Below are positions 14,915 through 22,771 of a stretch of 64,000 bases of DNA, piece by piece. How positions within the stretch are numbered: position 1 is the stretch's first letter; every line of letters begins with the position of its first letter. Under the pieces are notes generated by a model, which saw only the letters and a list, made by a program, of their open reading frames with translations, did no database searches and was not told where the DNA came from. The DNA comes from Clostridiales bacterium (lineage in GTDB: Bacteria > Actinomycetota > Coriobacteriia > Anaerosomatales > SLCP01): assembly GCA_018333995.1 (NCBI GenBank), contig JAGXSG010000008.1:143210-207209 (forward strand). Direction: 5' to 3'. The translations under genes were made by a program, and so were the position numbers.

Positions 14915-16189
14915 CTACCGAGCCATTGCGAGCATCTCTTTGAGTCTTTTCCACGCGAGCCCCGCTCCTCCTACCGAGAACCAATACATGACGTAGGTGG
15001 CACGCTTCATGATGATCGCGGGCACCCCGGAGATGTTCATGTTGAACATCCAGCCCACGCCCCAACGCGGGCCCACGCTCACAAACTCACCGTGCATATG
15101 CGGTTTGAACACGACAGGACTCTCACCTCGCGCCTCGCGCATGATGTTCTCGGCGGTGTGCTCGCCTTCTCGAATCGCGAACTGCGCGAGCATCGGCAGG
15201 ATCTTGTTGTTCGCCGGATCCCTAAACGCCGCGACGTCTCCGATGGCGTAGATCTCGGGATGCCGAGGCGAGCGAAGGTACTCGTCACAGACGAGCCGTC
15301 CCGAGCTGTCGAAGTCGAGCCCCCAGCTGATCGCGTCGGGATCCGCCTTCGCGCCTCCGCAGAAGACGAGCACCCGAGTCTCGATTCGCTCGCCTGATTC
15401 CAGCACGACGGCGTCATCATCTACCCGTTTGACCATCGAGCCCACGTATAGCTCGACCCCCATTCGCCGCAAGCGTTCCATCGCGCGGACGCGCTGTGCT
15501 CGGGGCAGGTCGTAGAGGATCTCGGGCCGCCCTTCCACAAGCCGGATCCTGAGATCCGCGGGGTCAAGTCCCGCGTCTCGCGCACGGCGTGGAAGCATCT
15601 GGCCGAGGGTCCCGACGATTTCTATCCCTGTCGCTCCGCCGCCGATCACAGTGAAACACAGCGCCTTGGTACGGGCTGTCCTGTCCGAAAGGGTGGCCGC
15701 TCGCTTGAACGCCCACTCGATACGGCGTTGCAGCTCTTGCGCGTCGTGCACCGACCACATCGTGACCGCGCGCTCCGCGAGTCCGGGCACAGGAGGCACG
15801 AACGCGATCGCACCGGTCGCCAGCACGAGTCGCCAGTACTCCACACGCTGGCCGTTCTCGCCACGCTGACCAACGGTGACCGCGCGTTGCTCGGCATGGA
15901 CGGAATCGAGCCGGTTGTAGCAGACGGTCACCGGCAAGTCGCGGAAGACGGTGGGGTGCCACAGCTCGCAGAACTCCGGGCGGGGCGGTCCCACCGCGAC
16001 GAGGTCGAGTTCGGAGAGCGCTTGCTGGCACGGGTTGGGCTCGATGAGGAGGATCTCGATGTCGTCGGATGGCCGCATCGAACGCGCGAGTCTGACGGCC
16101 AGTGTGGTTCCCCCGTATCCGCCTCCGGCGATGACCACTCGGCGGCGGGAACCTGGCTTTGCGCACTCCATTTGGGTGATGTCTGTCAT
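14915..16189 (-). CDS. ndh: Type II NADH dehydrogenase (NDH-2)
   Basis: The flavoprotein has about 424 residues, with an N-terminal FAD motif (VVIAGGGYGGTTLAVRLA), a second Rossmann motif for NADH (FTVIGGGATGIEIVG), the YAIGDVAAF segment near the C-terminus, and a final amphipathic/hydrophobic region (MKRATYVMYWFSVGG..) that anchors NDH-2 enzymes to the membrane. These pass electrons from NADH to menaquinone without pumping protons. Of two adjacent ATG codons, 16189 has better spacing to GAGGAG than 16192. It lies 91 bp upstream of the octahaem cytochrome gene on the same strand, consistent with one respiratory unit, and is divergent from the glutaredoxin gene. Confidence 0.9.
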   Translation of the reverse strand: MTDITQMECAKPGSRRRVVIAGGGYGGTTLAVRLARSMRPSDDIEILLIEPNPCQQALSELDLVAVGPPRPEFCELWHPTVFRDLPVTVCYNRLDSVHAEQRAVTVGQRGENGQRVEYWRLVLATGAIAFVPPVPGLAERAVTMWSVHDAQELQRRIEWAFKRAATLSDRTARTKALCFTVIGGGATGIEIVGTLGQMLPRRARDAGLDPADLRIRLVEGRPEILYDLPRAQRVRAMERLRRMGVELYVGSMVKRVDDDAVVLESGERIETRVLVFCGGAKADPDAISWGLDFDSSGRLVCDEYLRSPRHPEIYAIGDVAAFRDPANNKILPMLAQFAIREGEHTAENIMREARGESPVVFKPHMHGEFVSVGPRWGVGWMFNMNISGVPAIIMKRATYVMYWFSVGGAGLAWKRLKEMLAMAR

Positions 16190-16302
16190 CATGCTCCTCG
16201 CACTCGGCTTACGTAGGCTTCTACCCGTTCGGCGTGCTGCGAGTTGTGGAACAAACCCCCAAGATGGCGTGTTACCGGTACCACTCGCGACAAGGAGTTC
16301 TG

Positions 16303-16548
16303 ATGCAGATCATCGTGTTTGGTTTATCCACGTGTCCGTACTGTCGGATGACCAAGAAGTTTCTCGACGAGGCTGGTGTCGAGTATGAGCTAACTGAGGT
16401 AGACCTGCTCGATGGCGAGGAGAAGGAAGCCGCCGTAGCCGAGGTCAAGCGGCTTTCGGGTGGCACGTCTTTTCCGGTCGTGGTGGCCGGTGACGAAGTC
16501 ATCGTCGGCTTTAACAAGAAGCGCATCAAGGAGTTGCTGGCAGGGTGA
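16303..16548 (+). CDS. Glutaredoxin-like protein
   Basis: This is an 81-residue thioredoxin-fold protein with redox motif C11-P-Y-C14 (LSTCPYCRMTKKFL), the cis-Pro region GTSFPVVV and the GFNKKRIKELL C-terminal helix. It belongs to the short NrdH/glutaredoxin class. ATG 16303 is 5 nt after AAGGAG; the longer upstream frame lacks such a site. The stop overlaps the start of the FTR-Rieske gene (GTGA), so the two are translated together. The partner protein is a disulfide reductase-type Fe-S protein, which suggests electrons reach this glutaredoxin from ferredoxin rather than from glutathione. Confidence 0.92.
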   Translation: MQIIVFGLSTCPYCRMTKKFLDEAGVEYELTEVDLLDGEEKEAAVAEVKRLSGGTSFPVVVAGDEVIVGFNKKRIKELLAG

Positions 16549-17198
16549 GCGACCGGTCGGTGCGCATGCGATTCCATGAAGACACGACGGTCGAGGACCT
16601 CAAGGCGTACATGACTCCGTTTGTCGCGAGGCTCGGCTACGTGTTCAACGACGACGCGGAATTCGTGGATGAGGTGCTCGCAAGTGAGTTGGAGATCCTC
16701 GCCGAGACGGGCGACGTGTACTGTCCGTGCCGGGTGCGCACTGGGGATCCGAAAGCGGACTACAAGGTCGTCTGTCCCTGCATCCCGTTTTTCGCCGATG
16801 AGTTCGCGAAGCTGCGCAAGTGCTGGTGCGGCTTGTTTGTCATGCATGATGTCGAGGACGGGAGCGAGCTGCACGGCGTGATCGAGGTGTCTCCCGGGCC
16901 CGCCGAGGTCCCGGTCGTTCCAGCTGACGAGCTGGCGCCCGGCGGTGTGCGCACTGTACGCGTCGGCACGCGGGAGATCGCGCTTGTAAGAGTCGGCGAC
17001 GAGTTCTTCGCGCTTGGCAACGTGTGCCGTCACGCATTCGGGCCGCTCGGCCAGGGCTTCATCGATGGGTATGCGCTGATGTGCCCGTGGCACGGGTGGC
17101 GTTACGATGTGCGCGACGGGAGTACCGACCACCCCGGCGCGGACGTCAAGACGTATCCGGTCGCGGTGCGCGGCGGTTACGTCTACGTCACCGTGTGA
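16545..17198 (+). CDS. Ferredoxin-thioredoxin reductase catalytic domain fused to a Rieske domain
   Basis: The 217-residue fusion starts at GTG 16545. Residues 1-105 match FTR catalytic subunits: C60-P-C62, C77-P-C79 and C93-W-C95, plus the helical KAYMTPFVARLGYVFNDD N-terminus. These Cys bind the 4Fe-4S cluster and form the redox disulfide. Residues 125-217 are a Rieske ferredoxin with C161-x-H163 and C180-x2-H183 (VCRHAFG..CPWHGWRYD). FTR catalytic subunits normally receive electrons from a separate 2Fe-2S or 4Fe-4S ferredoxin. Here the Rieske domain may serve as a built-in relay, with the adjacent glutaredoxin as the thiol target. That electron path is inference. Confidence 0.88.
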   Translation: MSDRSVRMRFHEDTTVEDLKAYMTPFVARLGYVFNDDAEFVDEVLASELEILAETGDVYCPCRVRTGDPKADYKVVCPCIPFFADEFAKLRKCWCGLFVMHDVEDGSELHGVIEVSPGPAEVPVVPADELAPGGVRTVRVGTREIALVRVGDEFFALGNVCRHAFGPLGQGFIDGYALMCPWHGWRYDVRDGSTDHPGADVKTYPVAVRGGYVYVTV

Positions 17199-17251
17199 GC
17201 GGCGCGCGGGCCGCCTGAGCGCTCCCGCTGCCCGTCCTGAGTCTTACTCGG

Positions 17252-18178
17252 TTACTCGGCGGTCTTCTCCTTGGCGAACAGCTCGGCGATGCCGCCGATC
17301 GATCCCATGATCCCGGTGACCTCCATTGGCAAGAAGACCTTGTTCGCCTCGCCGTTGGCTATCGCCTTGAGGGCCTCAAGGTAGCGAATGGCGATGAGGT
17401 CGTTGGTGGGGCTGCCCTCGTGGATGGCGGCGAACACGTACTTGATCGCGAGCGCCTCGCCCTCGGCGACGGTGTGGTACTTGAACTTCTCTGCCTCAGC
17501 AACTTCCTTGATCGCCTGGGCCTCACCCTCGGCCTCCAAGATGTTTGCCTGTTTGGATCCCTCGGCTCGGGTAATCGCGGCCTGCTTGTCGCCATCGGCC
17601 TCAAGAATCAGCGCGCGACGCGTCCGCTCCGCTTTCATCTGGCGGTGCATCGCTTCGGTGACGTCGACGGGAGGCTCGATGCGCTGCAGTTCGACGCGCA
17701 CCACGCGCACGCCCCACTTGTCGGTTGCGTCATCGAGAATCTGGCGTAGTGCGGCGTTGATGGTTTCGCGGCTCGTGAGCGATTCGTCGAGTTGCATCTC
17801 TCCGATGACGTTACGCAGGTTGGTCTGCGCGAGTTTCGTCGCGGCCATGTAGAAGTTGGCCACGTTATACATGAGCTTCACGGGGTCGGTCGCCTCGTAA
17901 TACACCACGGCGTCGACTGTGACCACGACGTTGTCTTTCGTGATGACTTCTTGCGGCGGTACGTCGACGACATTTTCGCGCATGTCGACTTTGGTCATGC
18001 GGTCGACGAGCGGGATGATGAAGTGAAGTCCTGAGTCGAGCGTCTTTTGGTACTTGCCAAACCGCTCGACGATACCCTTCTCGTACGGGCGCACGATGCG
18101 GATCGCGAGCATCGTGTAGACGAAGAGTACGACCAAGACGACCAAGCCGAACCCCACAGCGGCGAAGACCTCCATCAT
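17252..18178 (-). CDS. SPFH/band 7 membrane protein (QmcA/stomatin-like)
   Basis: The 308-residue protein has one N-terminal membrane helix (about residues 3-28), an SPFH domain ([53 protein letters not shown]) and a long Ala/Glu coiled coil ([20 protein letters not shown]) typical of stomatins and QmcA. These proteins form oligomeric cages in membrane microdomains and often control proteases. The ATG start has GAAAGGA 4 nt upstream. It lies just downstream of an NfeD-type gene on the same strand; SPFH-NfeD pairing is the conserved arrangement of this family. Confidence 0.92.
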   Translation of the reverse strand: MMEVFAAVGFGLVVLVVLFVYTMLAIRIVRPYEKGIVERFGKYQKTLDSGLHFIIPLVDRMTKVDMRENVVDVPPQEVITKDNVVVTVDAVVYYEATDPVKLMYNVANFYMAATKLAQTNLRNVIGEMQLDESLTSRETINAALRQILDDATDKWGVRVVRVELQRIEPPVDVTEAMHRQMKAERTRRALILEADGDKQAAITRAEGSKQANILEAEGEAQAIKEVAEAEKFKYHTVAEGEALAIKYVFAAIHEGSPTNDLIAIRYLEALKAIANGEANKVFLPMEVTGIMGSIGGIAELFAKEKTAE

Positions 18179-18209
18179 CCGTTCCTTTCTGCTCGTGCGC
18201 GGCGCTCTC

Positions 18210-18662
18210 TCACGATGCCGCGACGTCCGTTTCTGATGGTTGCACGATCAGGCGCGTTCCCACTACTCGCTCGACCGTCACCCGGGTGCCCGAGGGAATG
18301 TTCTCGCCGCTTAAGGACTCGGCGCGCCACTCCTCGCGTTCCACTCTGACGCGTCCTGTCGCGGAGTCCGGGTCGATCGCCTCGATCACCGTTCCCGGTA
18401 AACCGAGCAGCCGGTCGACCCCCGTGCGGACGGGTGGTTCGTGCGTGAGGCGGTTCGCATACCGGCGGAGCAGCACGAGCATCGCGCTCGAGACACCTAT
18501 GAATGCGATCCACTGCCATCCGACATCCGCTCCGAGGTATTCGAGGAGTGCCGCCGCAGCGGCGCCGACAGCAAACGGCAACAGAAAAAACGTCGCGGTA
18601 AACATTTCAGCGATGAGCAAGATCGCCGCAAGCAGGACCCAAACCCAGAACCAGATCTCCAC
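18210..18662 (-). CDS. NfeD-like membrane protein
   Basis: The 150-residue protein has an N-terminal hydrophobic part ([20 protein letters not shown], then about two more helices to residue 65), followed by a soluble OB-fold-like NfeD domain ([33 protein letters not shown], then [17 protein letters not shown]). Short NfeD proteins partner SPFH proteins, probably as membrane-microdomain scaffolds. The start is a GTG with GGGGTG 7 nt upstream. The stop of this gene is 31 bp before the SPFH gene, so they form an operon. Confidence 0.88.
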   Translation of the reverse strand: MEIWFWVWVLLAAILLIAEMFTATFFLLPFAVGAAAAALLEYLGADVGWQWIAFIGVSSAMLVLLRRYANRLTHEPPVRTGVDRLLGLPGTVIEAIDPDSATGRVRVEREEWRAESLSGENIPSGTRVTVERVVGTRLIVQPSETDVAAS

Positions 18663-18902
18663 CTTTGTTCACCCCTGAGTATCGGTCAGTCGGACGCGGG
18701 ATCTCTTCTCATAGATTGGTGACACTCTACTCAATCATTCCCAAATGCGGCGTGTGCCGGGGGTTTTCCGGTCAGCCACGTCTGTCTAACTCATCCGCGG
18801 CGACGTAGCGCTATAAATACGCAGTAAGCGCACTTAAGAGATGCGATATTGTGGGTTCGAGGGTGGTACCATCACCATGAAGCCGCCGATCAAGGAGTCA
18901 TC

Positions 18903-19862
18903 ATGAGCCATGAACTTACTGCTTCGGTCGATCTGACCATAGGGGACACTCCGCTTGTAGCGCTTAGGCGCCTCGGTGCGGGGCTGCCTGGCCGCATCGC
19001 CATCAAGTTAGAGTCGCGAAATCCGGGCGGCTCGGTGAAGGACCGCATCGCTCGCGGCATGATCGACGACGCCGAGGCGAGCGGGCGCATATCACCTGGG
19101 AAGTCGGTGCTTGTTGAGCCTACGAGCGGCAACACGGGCATCGCCCTGGCGATGATCGGTGCCGCGCGCGGCTACGAAGTCGTCCTCACCATGCCCGAGA
19201 GCATGTCGATCGAGCGCCGCCGCCTCTTGTTGGCGTACGGAGCCGAGTTGGTGCTTACTCCTGCTGGCGAGGGGATGGCTGGCGCGGTGGCCGCGGCGGA
19301 ACAAATCACCGCTGAACGCGAGAGAGCGTTTCTTGTCGGGCAGTTTGTCAACCCCGCGAATCCGCGGACACACTATGAGACCACCGGCCCTGAGATCGAG
19401 CAGGCGCTTGCCGCGGAACCGATAGGGGCGCTTGTCGCGGGCGTAGGAACCGGAGGTACCGTGTCGGGTGCCGGACGCTACCTCAAGGAGCGCTTCCCTG
19501 GCGTACGGGTCATCGCTGTCGAGCCGGCCGAGTCACCGATCATCTCGCAGACTCGCGCGGGCCAGGAGCTCACGCCTGGACCGCATCTCATCCAAGGGAT
19601 CGGCGCCAACTTCGTGCCGATGACTCTCGATCTTGGTGTCCTCGACGAGGTGTTTCCGGTCGAGGGCGAGAGAGCGCTCGTCATGGCGCGGACGCTCGCC
19701 GCCGAAGAGGGCATTCTTGGCGGGATATCGAGTGGGGCGAACGTTGTCGCGGCGCTTGAGGTAGCCGCGCGGCCCGAGATGGAGGGCTTGACCGTGGTGA
19801 CGTTCGCGCCTTCCACTGGCGAGCGCTACCTGTCGACGCGGCTTTGGGAGGAGTTGGGCTGA
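18903..19862 (+). CDS. cysK: Cysteine synthase (O-acetylserine sulfhydrylase)
   Basis: The 319-residue PLP enzyme contains the cofactor lysine motif (NPGGSVKDRIA), the substrate loop EPTSGNTGIALA, the phosphate cup GVGTGGTVSGAGRYLKE and the C-terminal GGISSGANVVAAL. It makes L-cysteine from O-acetylserine and sulfide. ATG 18903 follows AAGGAG. The 240-bp upstream region is the longest leader nearby. It holds a TATAAAT box (around 18812) and an AGGGTGGTACC element (18860-18870). The stop overlaps the start of an Rrf2-type regulator gene, a pairing seen with CymR in cysteine regulation. Confidence 0.94.
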   Translation: MSHELTASVDLTIGDTPLVALRRLGAGLPGRIAIKLESRNPGGSVKDRIARGMIDDAEASGRISPGKSVLVEPTSGNTGIALAMIGAARGYEVVLTMPESMSIERRRLLLAYGAELVLTPAGEGMAGAVAAAEQITAERERAFLVGQFVNPANPRTHYETTGPEIEQALAAEPIGALVAGVGTGGTVSGAGRYLKERFPGVRVIAVEPAESPIISQTRAGQELTPGPHLIQGIGANFVPMTLDLGVLDEVFPVEGERALVMARTLAAEEGILGGISSGANVVAALEVAARPEMEGLTVVTFAPSTGERYLSTRLWEELG

Positions 19863-20278
19863 TGCGCGTGGCCCAGCGAATCGATTACGCGATGCGGGCC
19901 GTGACCGCACTCGCGGCCCTCCCTGAGAATCGTATGATGCCAGCCGGAGAGCTGGCCGATCGTCTCGGACTGCCGAGGCGATTTGTTGAGCAACAGGTCA
20001 CCGTTCTCGTTCGTCACGGGATCGTTCGCAGCCGCAGGGGTCCGGGCGGCGGAGTCGCGCTCAACCGTCTCGCCGGACAGATCACCGCGTACGAGGTGAT
20101 CGTGGCGGTCCAAGGCGATCTTCTCGATGTGCCCCGGGTGAGCGCCTCGGCGGTTTCTGAGATGTGGGGGAGCGCCGCTGAGTCGCTCGAGCGGCACTTC
20201 AAGGGGATCGATCTTGAGGAACTAGCCGTGCGCCAACGTGAGTTGGATGAAATGAACGGCTTCATGTATCACATCTGA
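19862..20278 (+). CDS. Rrf2-family transcriptional regulator (CymR-like)
   Basis: The 138-residue protein starts at ATG 19862, overlapping the cysK stop by one base. The N-terminal winged helix (QRIDYAMRAVTALAALPE, AGELADRLGLPRRFVEQQV, RSRRGPGGGVAL) is that of Rrf2 proteins. The three Cys that hold Fe-S clusters in IscR/NsrR are absent; in fact there is no Cys at all. That points to the cluster-free CymR branch, which represses sulfur genes in complex with CysK. Cotranscription with cysK supports that role. The family is certain, the CymR function probable. Confidence 0.85.
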   Translation: MRVAQRIDYAMRAVTALAALPENRMMPAGELADRLGLPRRFVEQQVTVLVRHGIVRSRRGPGGGVALNRLAGQITAYEVIVAVQGDLLDVPRVSASAVSEMWGSAAESLERHFKGIDLEELAVRQRELDEMNGFMYHI

Positions 20279-20344
20279 TGCGGCCCGGAGATTGTGCGCG
20301 TGTGACGGGCGGGACGGAAATGGGCCGCGTGTGTACTGGCGTTC

Positions 20345-20374
20345 TTGTTACCGCCAAGCGTGTTCTGATACACT
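20345..20374 (+). promoter_or_regulatory. Candidate sigma-70 promoter of the branched-chain amino acid importer
   Basis: TTGTTA (20345-20350) and TACACT (20369-20374) are separated by 18 bp, about 105 bp before livJ. Each matches the consensus at four of six positions. The rest of the 202-bp gap between the Rrf2 gene and livJ shows no other gene. Confidence 0.45.
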
Positions 20375-20480
20375 CCAGCAGTCCTACGCGGTGCATACCG
20401 ATTGGGGCAGGGAGCGGTGGCGCAGGTGCGCTGACGCAGTGACAGGTGCGATTCCGCACGGAGCGAATTGGAGGACAGGG

Positions 20481-21695
20481 ATGAGTGTGGCAAAGAGAAA
20501 GCGTTTCTTCGCCATCATCGCTATGCTGACGATGCTTGCGATGGTCGTCACCGGCTGTGGTGGCGGCACTGGGACCGGGGATACCGGTGACACTGGTGCC
20601 ACGGGCGACGCCGTCGACGTCAAGATCGGCGTGAGCTCGCCTTTCACGGGTGATGTGGCCGCTCTCGGTCTCGGCATCCGCAACGGTGCGCAGCTGGCCA
20701 TTGAAGAGGCCGCGCCAGAGCTCGCTGAGCTCGGCATCAATCTGACGATGCTCGCGGTCGACGATGCTGCGGACCCCAAGACCGGCGTGAACGCCGCGAA
20801 TCAGATGGTCTCTGACAGTGCGGTGGTCGGAGTGGTCGCCCACCTGAACTCGGGCGTATCGATTCCGACGTCGGCTGTGTACAACGAGGCTGGCATCGTC
20901 CAGATCTCGCCGGCGTCGACCAACCCGCAGCTCACGCTGCAGGGTCTCGAGAACGTCTTCCGCGTTTGCACGGTCGACACGGTTCAGGGTTCGTTCGCGG
21001 CTGAGTTCGCTTTCGACACCCTCGGCTACAAGACCGTCGCGGTGATCGACGACTCCACCCCGTATGGCGAGGGCCTAGCGGCAGAGTTCGCGAAGGCGTT
21101 CGAGGCCAAGGGCGGCACCGTGACCTCGACCGACAAGGTTCAGGTCAAGGATCAGGATTTCACCGCTCTCGTGACCAAGATCCGTAGCGATGCTCCTGAC
21201 TTCATCTACTTCGGTGGCATGTACACCGAGGCCGCGCTCGTTGCCAAGCAGTCCAAGGACGCTGGCTTCGAGGGTCCGGTCATGGGTGGAGACGGCCTCT
21301 ACACCCAGCAGTACGTTGATATCGCCGGTGCCGCGAACGCCGAGGGCGACTTCGCGACATCAGTTGGTCTCCCGCTCGCCGAGCAGCCCAAGGGCCTAGA
21401 TTTCAAGGCGGACTTCGAGGCGAAGTTCCCCGGTCAGGCCATCGAGGCGTACGACACCTACGCGTATGACGCAGCCAAGGTGATCATCGAGGCGATCAAG
21501 AAGGTCGCCGCCGATCTCGGCGCCGCTGAAGTCGTGACCCCAGCTGGCAAGCAGGCCATCATTGATGCTGTTGCGGCTACCAACATGGAAGGCGTGACCG
21601 GAACCGTCGCCTTTGACGAGAACGGTGACACGACCAACAAAGCTATCACCGCTTATGTGGTGCGCGATGGCGCCTGGGTTCCCTACACCGAGTAG
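20481..21695 (+). CDS. livJ: Branched-chain amino acid ABC importer, binding lipoprotein
   Basis: The 404-residue protein has a lipoprotein signal (MLAMVVTGCGGG, Cys near residue 28), a Gly/Thr/Asp linker, and a Peripla_BP_6 domain (VKIGVSSPFTGDVAALGLGIRNGAQLAIEEA, ASTNPQLTLQGLENVFRVC, IDDSTPYGEGLAAEF, FIYFGGMYTEAALVAKQSKD). It binds Leu/Ile/Val or related amino acids outside the membrane. ATG 20481 has GGAGGACAGGG upstream. The importer is complete: livJ, H, M, G and F follow in order. Actual ligands in this family range from branched amino acids to amides and aromatic acids. Confidence 0.93.
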   Translation: MSVAKRKRFFAIIAMLTMLAMVVTGCGGGTGTGDTGDTGATGDAVDVKIGVSSPFTGDVAALGLGIRNGAQLAIEEAAPELAELGINLTMLAVDDAADPKTGVNAANQMVSDSAVVGVVAHLNSGVSIPTSAVYNEAGIVQISPASTNPQLTLQGLENVFRVCTVDTVQGSFAAEFAFDTLGYKTVAVIDDSTPYGEGLAAEFAKAFEAKGGTVTSTDKVQVKDQDFTALVTKIRSDAPDFIYFGGMYTEAALVAKQSKDAGFEGPVMGGDGLYTQQYVDIAGAANAEGDFATSVGLPLAEQPKGLDFKADFEAKFPGQAIEAYDTYAYDAAKVIIEAIKKVAADLGAAEVVTPAGKQAIIDAVAATNMEGVTGTVAFDENGDTTNKAITAYVVRDGAWVPYTE

Positions 21696-21839
21696 CGGAA
21701 GCCGAGCAGTCTCGTAAACACTCGGCCCGGGTGGGACACGGTGACGTGACCTGCCCGGGCCGGCGTGGGGGCAGGCCCGGAGTTACTGGCATGGCCCCGT
21801 TGCGCCGTGCCATTCACGCGAATCACGGATGGAGCACTC

Positions 21840-22769
21840 GTGTCAGCCGAACTCGGTATTTTAGTACAGCAATTCATCAACGGAATCACCCTTGGAGGGA
21901 TGTACGCGCTGCTTGCCCTCGGGTACACGCTCGTGTACGGCATCTTGTTGATGATCAACTTCGCCCACGCCGAGATGTTTATGTTCGGTGCGTATGTGGG
22001 ACTATTCACGCTCACTGGCCTGGCCCGTATCGAGTTCTTCACATCGAGCGGTCCGGCGCTGTTGCTTCTCTACTTGCTCACGTTTCTGATCGCCATGATC
22101 GCGACCGGAATTCTTGGCGTGATCATCGAACGTTTCGCGTATCGTCCGCTACGGCACGCGCCGCGTCTTGCGCCGCTCATCTCGGCGATCGGCGTGTCGC
22201 TGTTCCTTCAGAACGCCGTGCTGCTCTGGATATCTTCGCGCTCTCTGCCATTCCCGGTGCTCTTTGAGGTGCAAACGTACCAGATCGCAGGCGCGACGAT
22301 CTCTTCGATGCAGATTCTCATCATCGTCACCACGATCGTGTTGATGCTGGTGCTCGATAACTTTGTTTCACGCACACGCCTCGGCAAGTCAATGCGCGCG
22401 ACGTCCCAGGACCGGGAGACCGCAGGCCTCATGGGGGTCGACATCAATCGCGTTATCGCGCTGACATTCTTCATTGGCCCGGCGCTCGGCGCCGCTGCGG
22501 GAATCTTCTCGGGCATGTACTACGGCAACATCAAGTACAACATGGGCTTCATCCCAGGGATCAAGGCGTTCGCCGCGGCGGTTGTCGGCGGAATCGGCAA
22601 CCTGCGCGGAGCGATGCTTGGAGGGTTTTTGATTGGTCTGCTGGAGTCACTTGCCGCCGCGTACATCAGCACGGGATACAAGGACGTTATCGCGTTCGTG
22701 ATCCTGATTATCGTCCTGATCTTCAAGCCCGGTGGCATTCTGGGCGAGTCCGTCGCGGAGAAGGTGTAG
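21840..22769 (+). CDS. livH: Branched-chain amino acid ABC importer, permease LivH
   Basis: The 309-residue inner membrane permease has the LivH marks GGMYALLALGYTLVYGILLMINFAHAEMFMFGAY, GVIIERFAYRPLRHAP, and RATSQDRETAGLMGVDINRVI (the EAA-like loop contacting the ATPase). GTG 21840 is preceded by GGAG at suitable spacing; the frame is open further upstream but shows no membrane or family sequence. There are about eight helices. It pairs with LivM as a heterodimer. Confidence 0.93.
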   Translation: MSAELGILVQQFINGITLGGMYALLALGYTLVYGILLMINFAHAEMFMFGAYVGLFTLTGLARIEFFTSSGPALLLLYLLTFLIAMIATGILGVIIERFAYRPLRHAPRLAPLISAIGVSLFLQNAVLLWISSRSLPFPVLFEVQTYQIAGATISSMQILIIVTTIVLMLVLDNFVSRTRLGKSMRATSQDRETAGLMGVDINRVIALTFFIGPALGAAAGIFSGMYYGNIKYNMGFIPGIKAFAAAVVGGIGNLRGAMLGGFLIGLLESLAAAYISTGYKDVIAFVILIIVLIFKPGGILGESVAEKV

Positions 22770-22771
22770 CC

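Noticed and set aside
17199..17251. Bidirectional terminator between the FTR-Rieske and SPFH genes
   Set aside because: The stem (GCGGC/GCCGC) is only 5 bp and has no T tract.
18851..18870. GGTTCGAG sequence resembling a tRNA T-loop
   Set aside because: No acceptor, D- or anticodon stem can be folded around it. No tRNA gene was found in the window.
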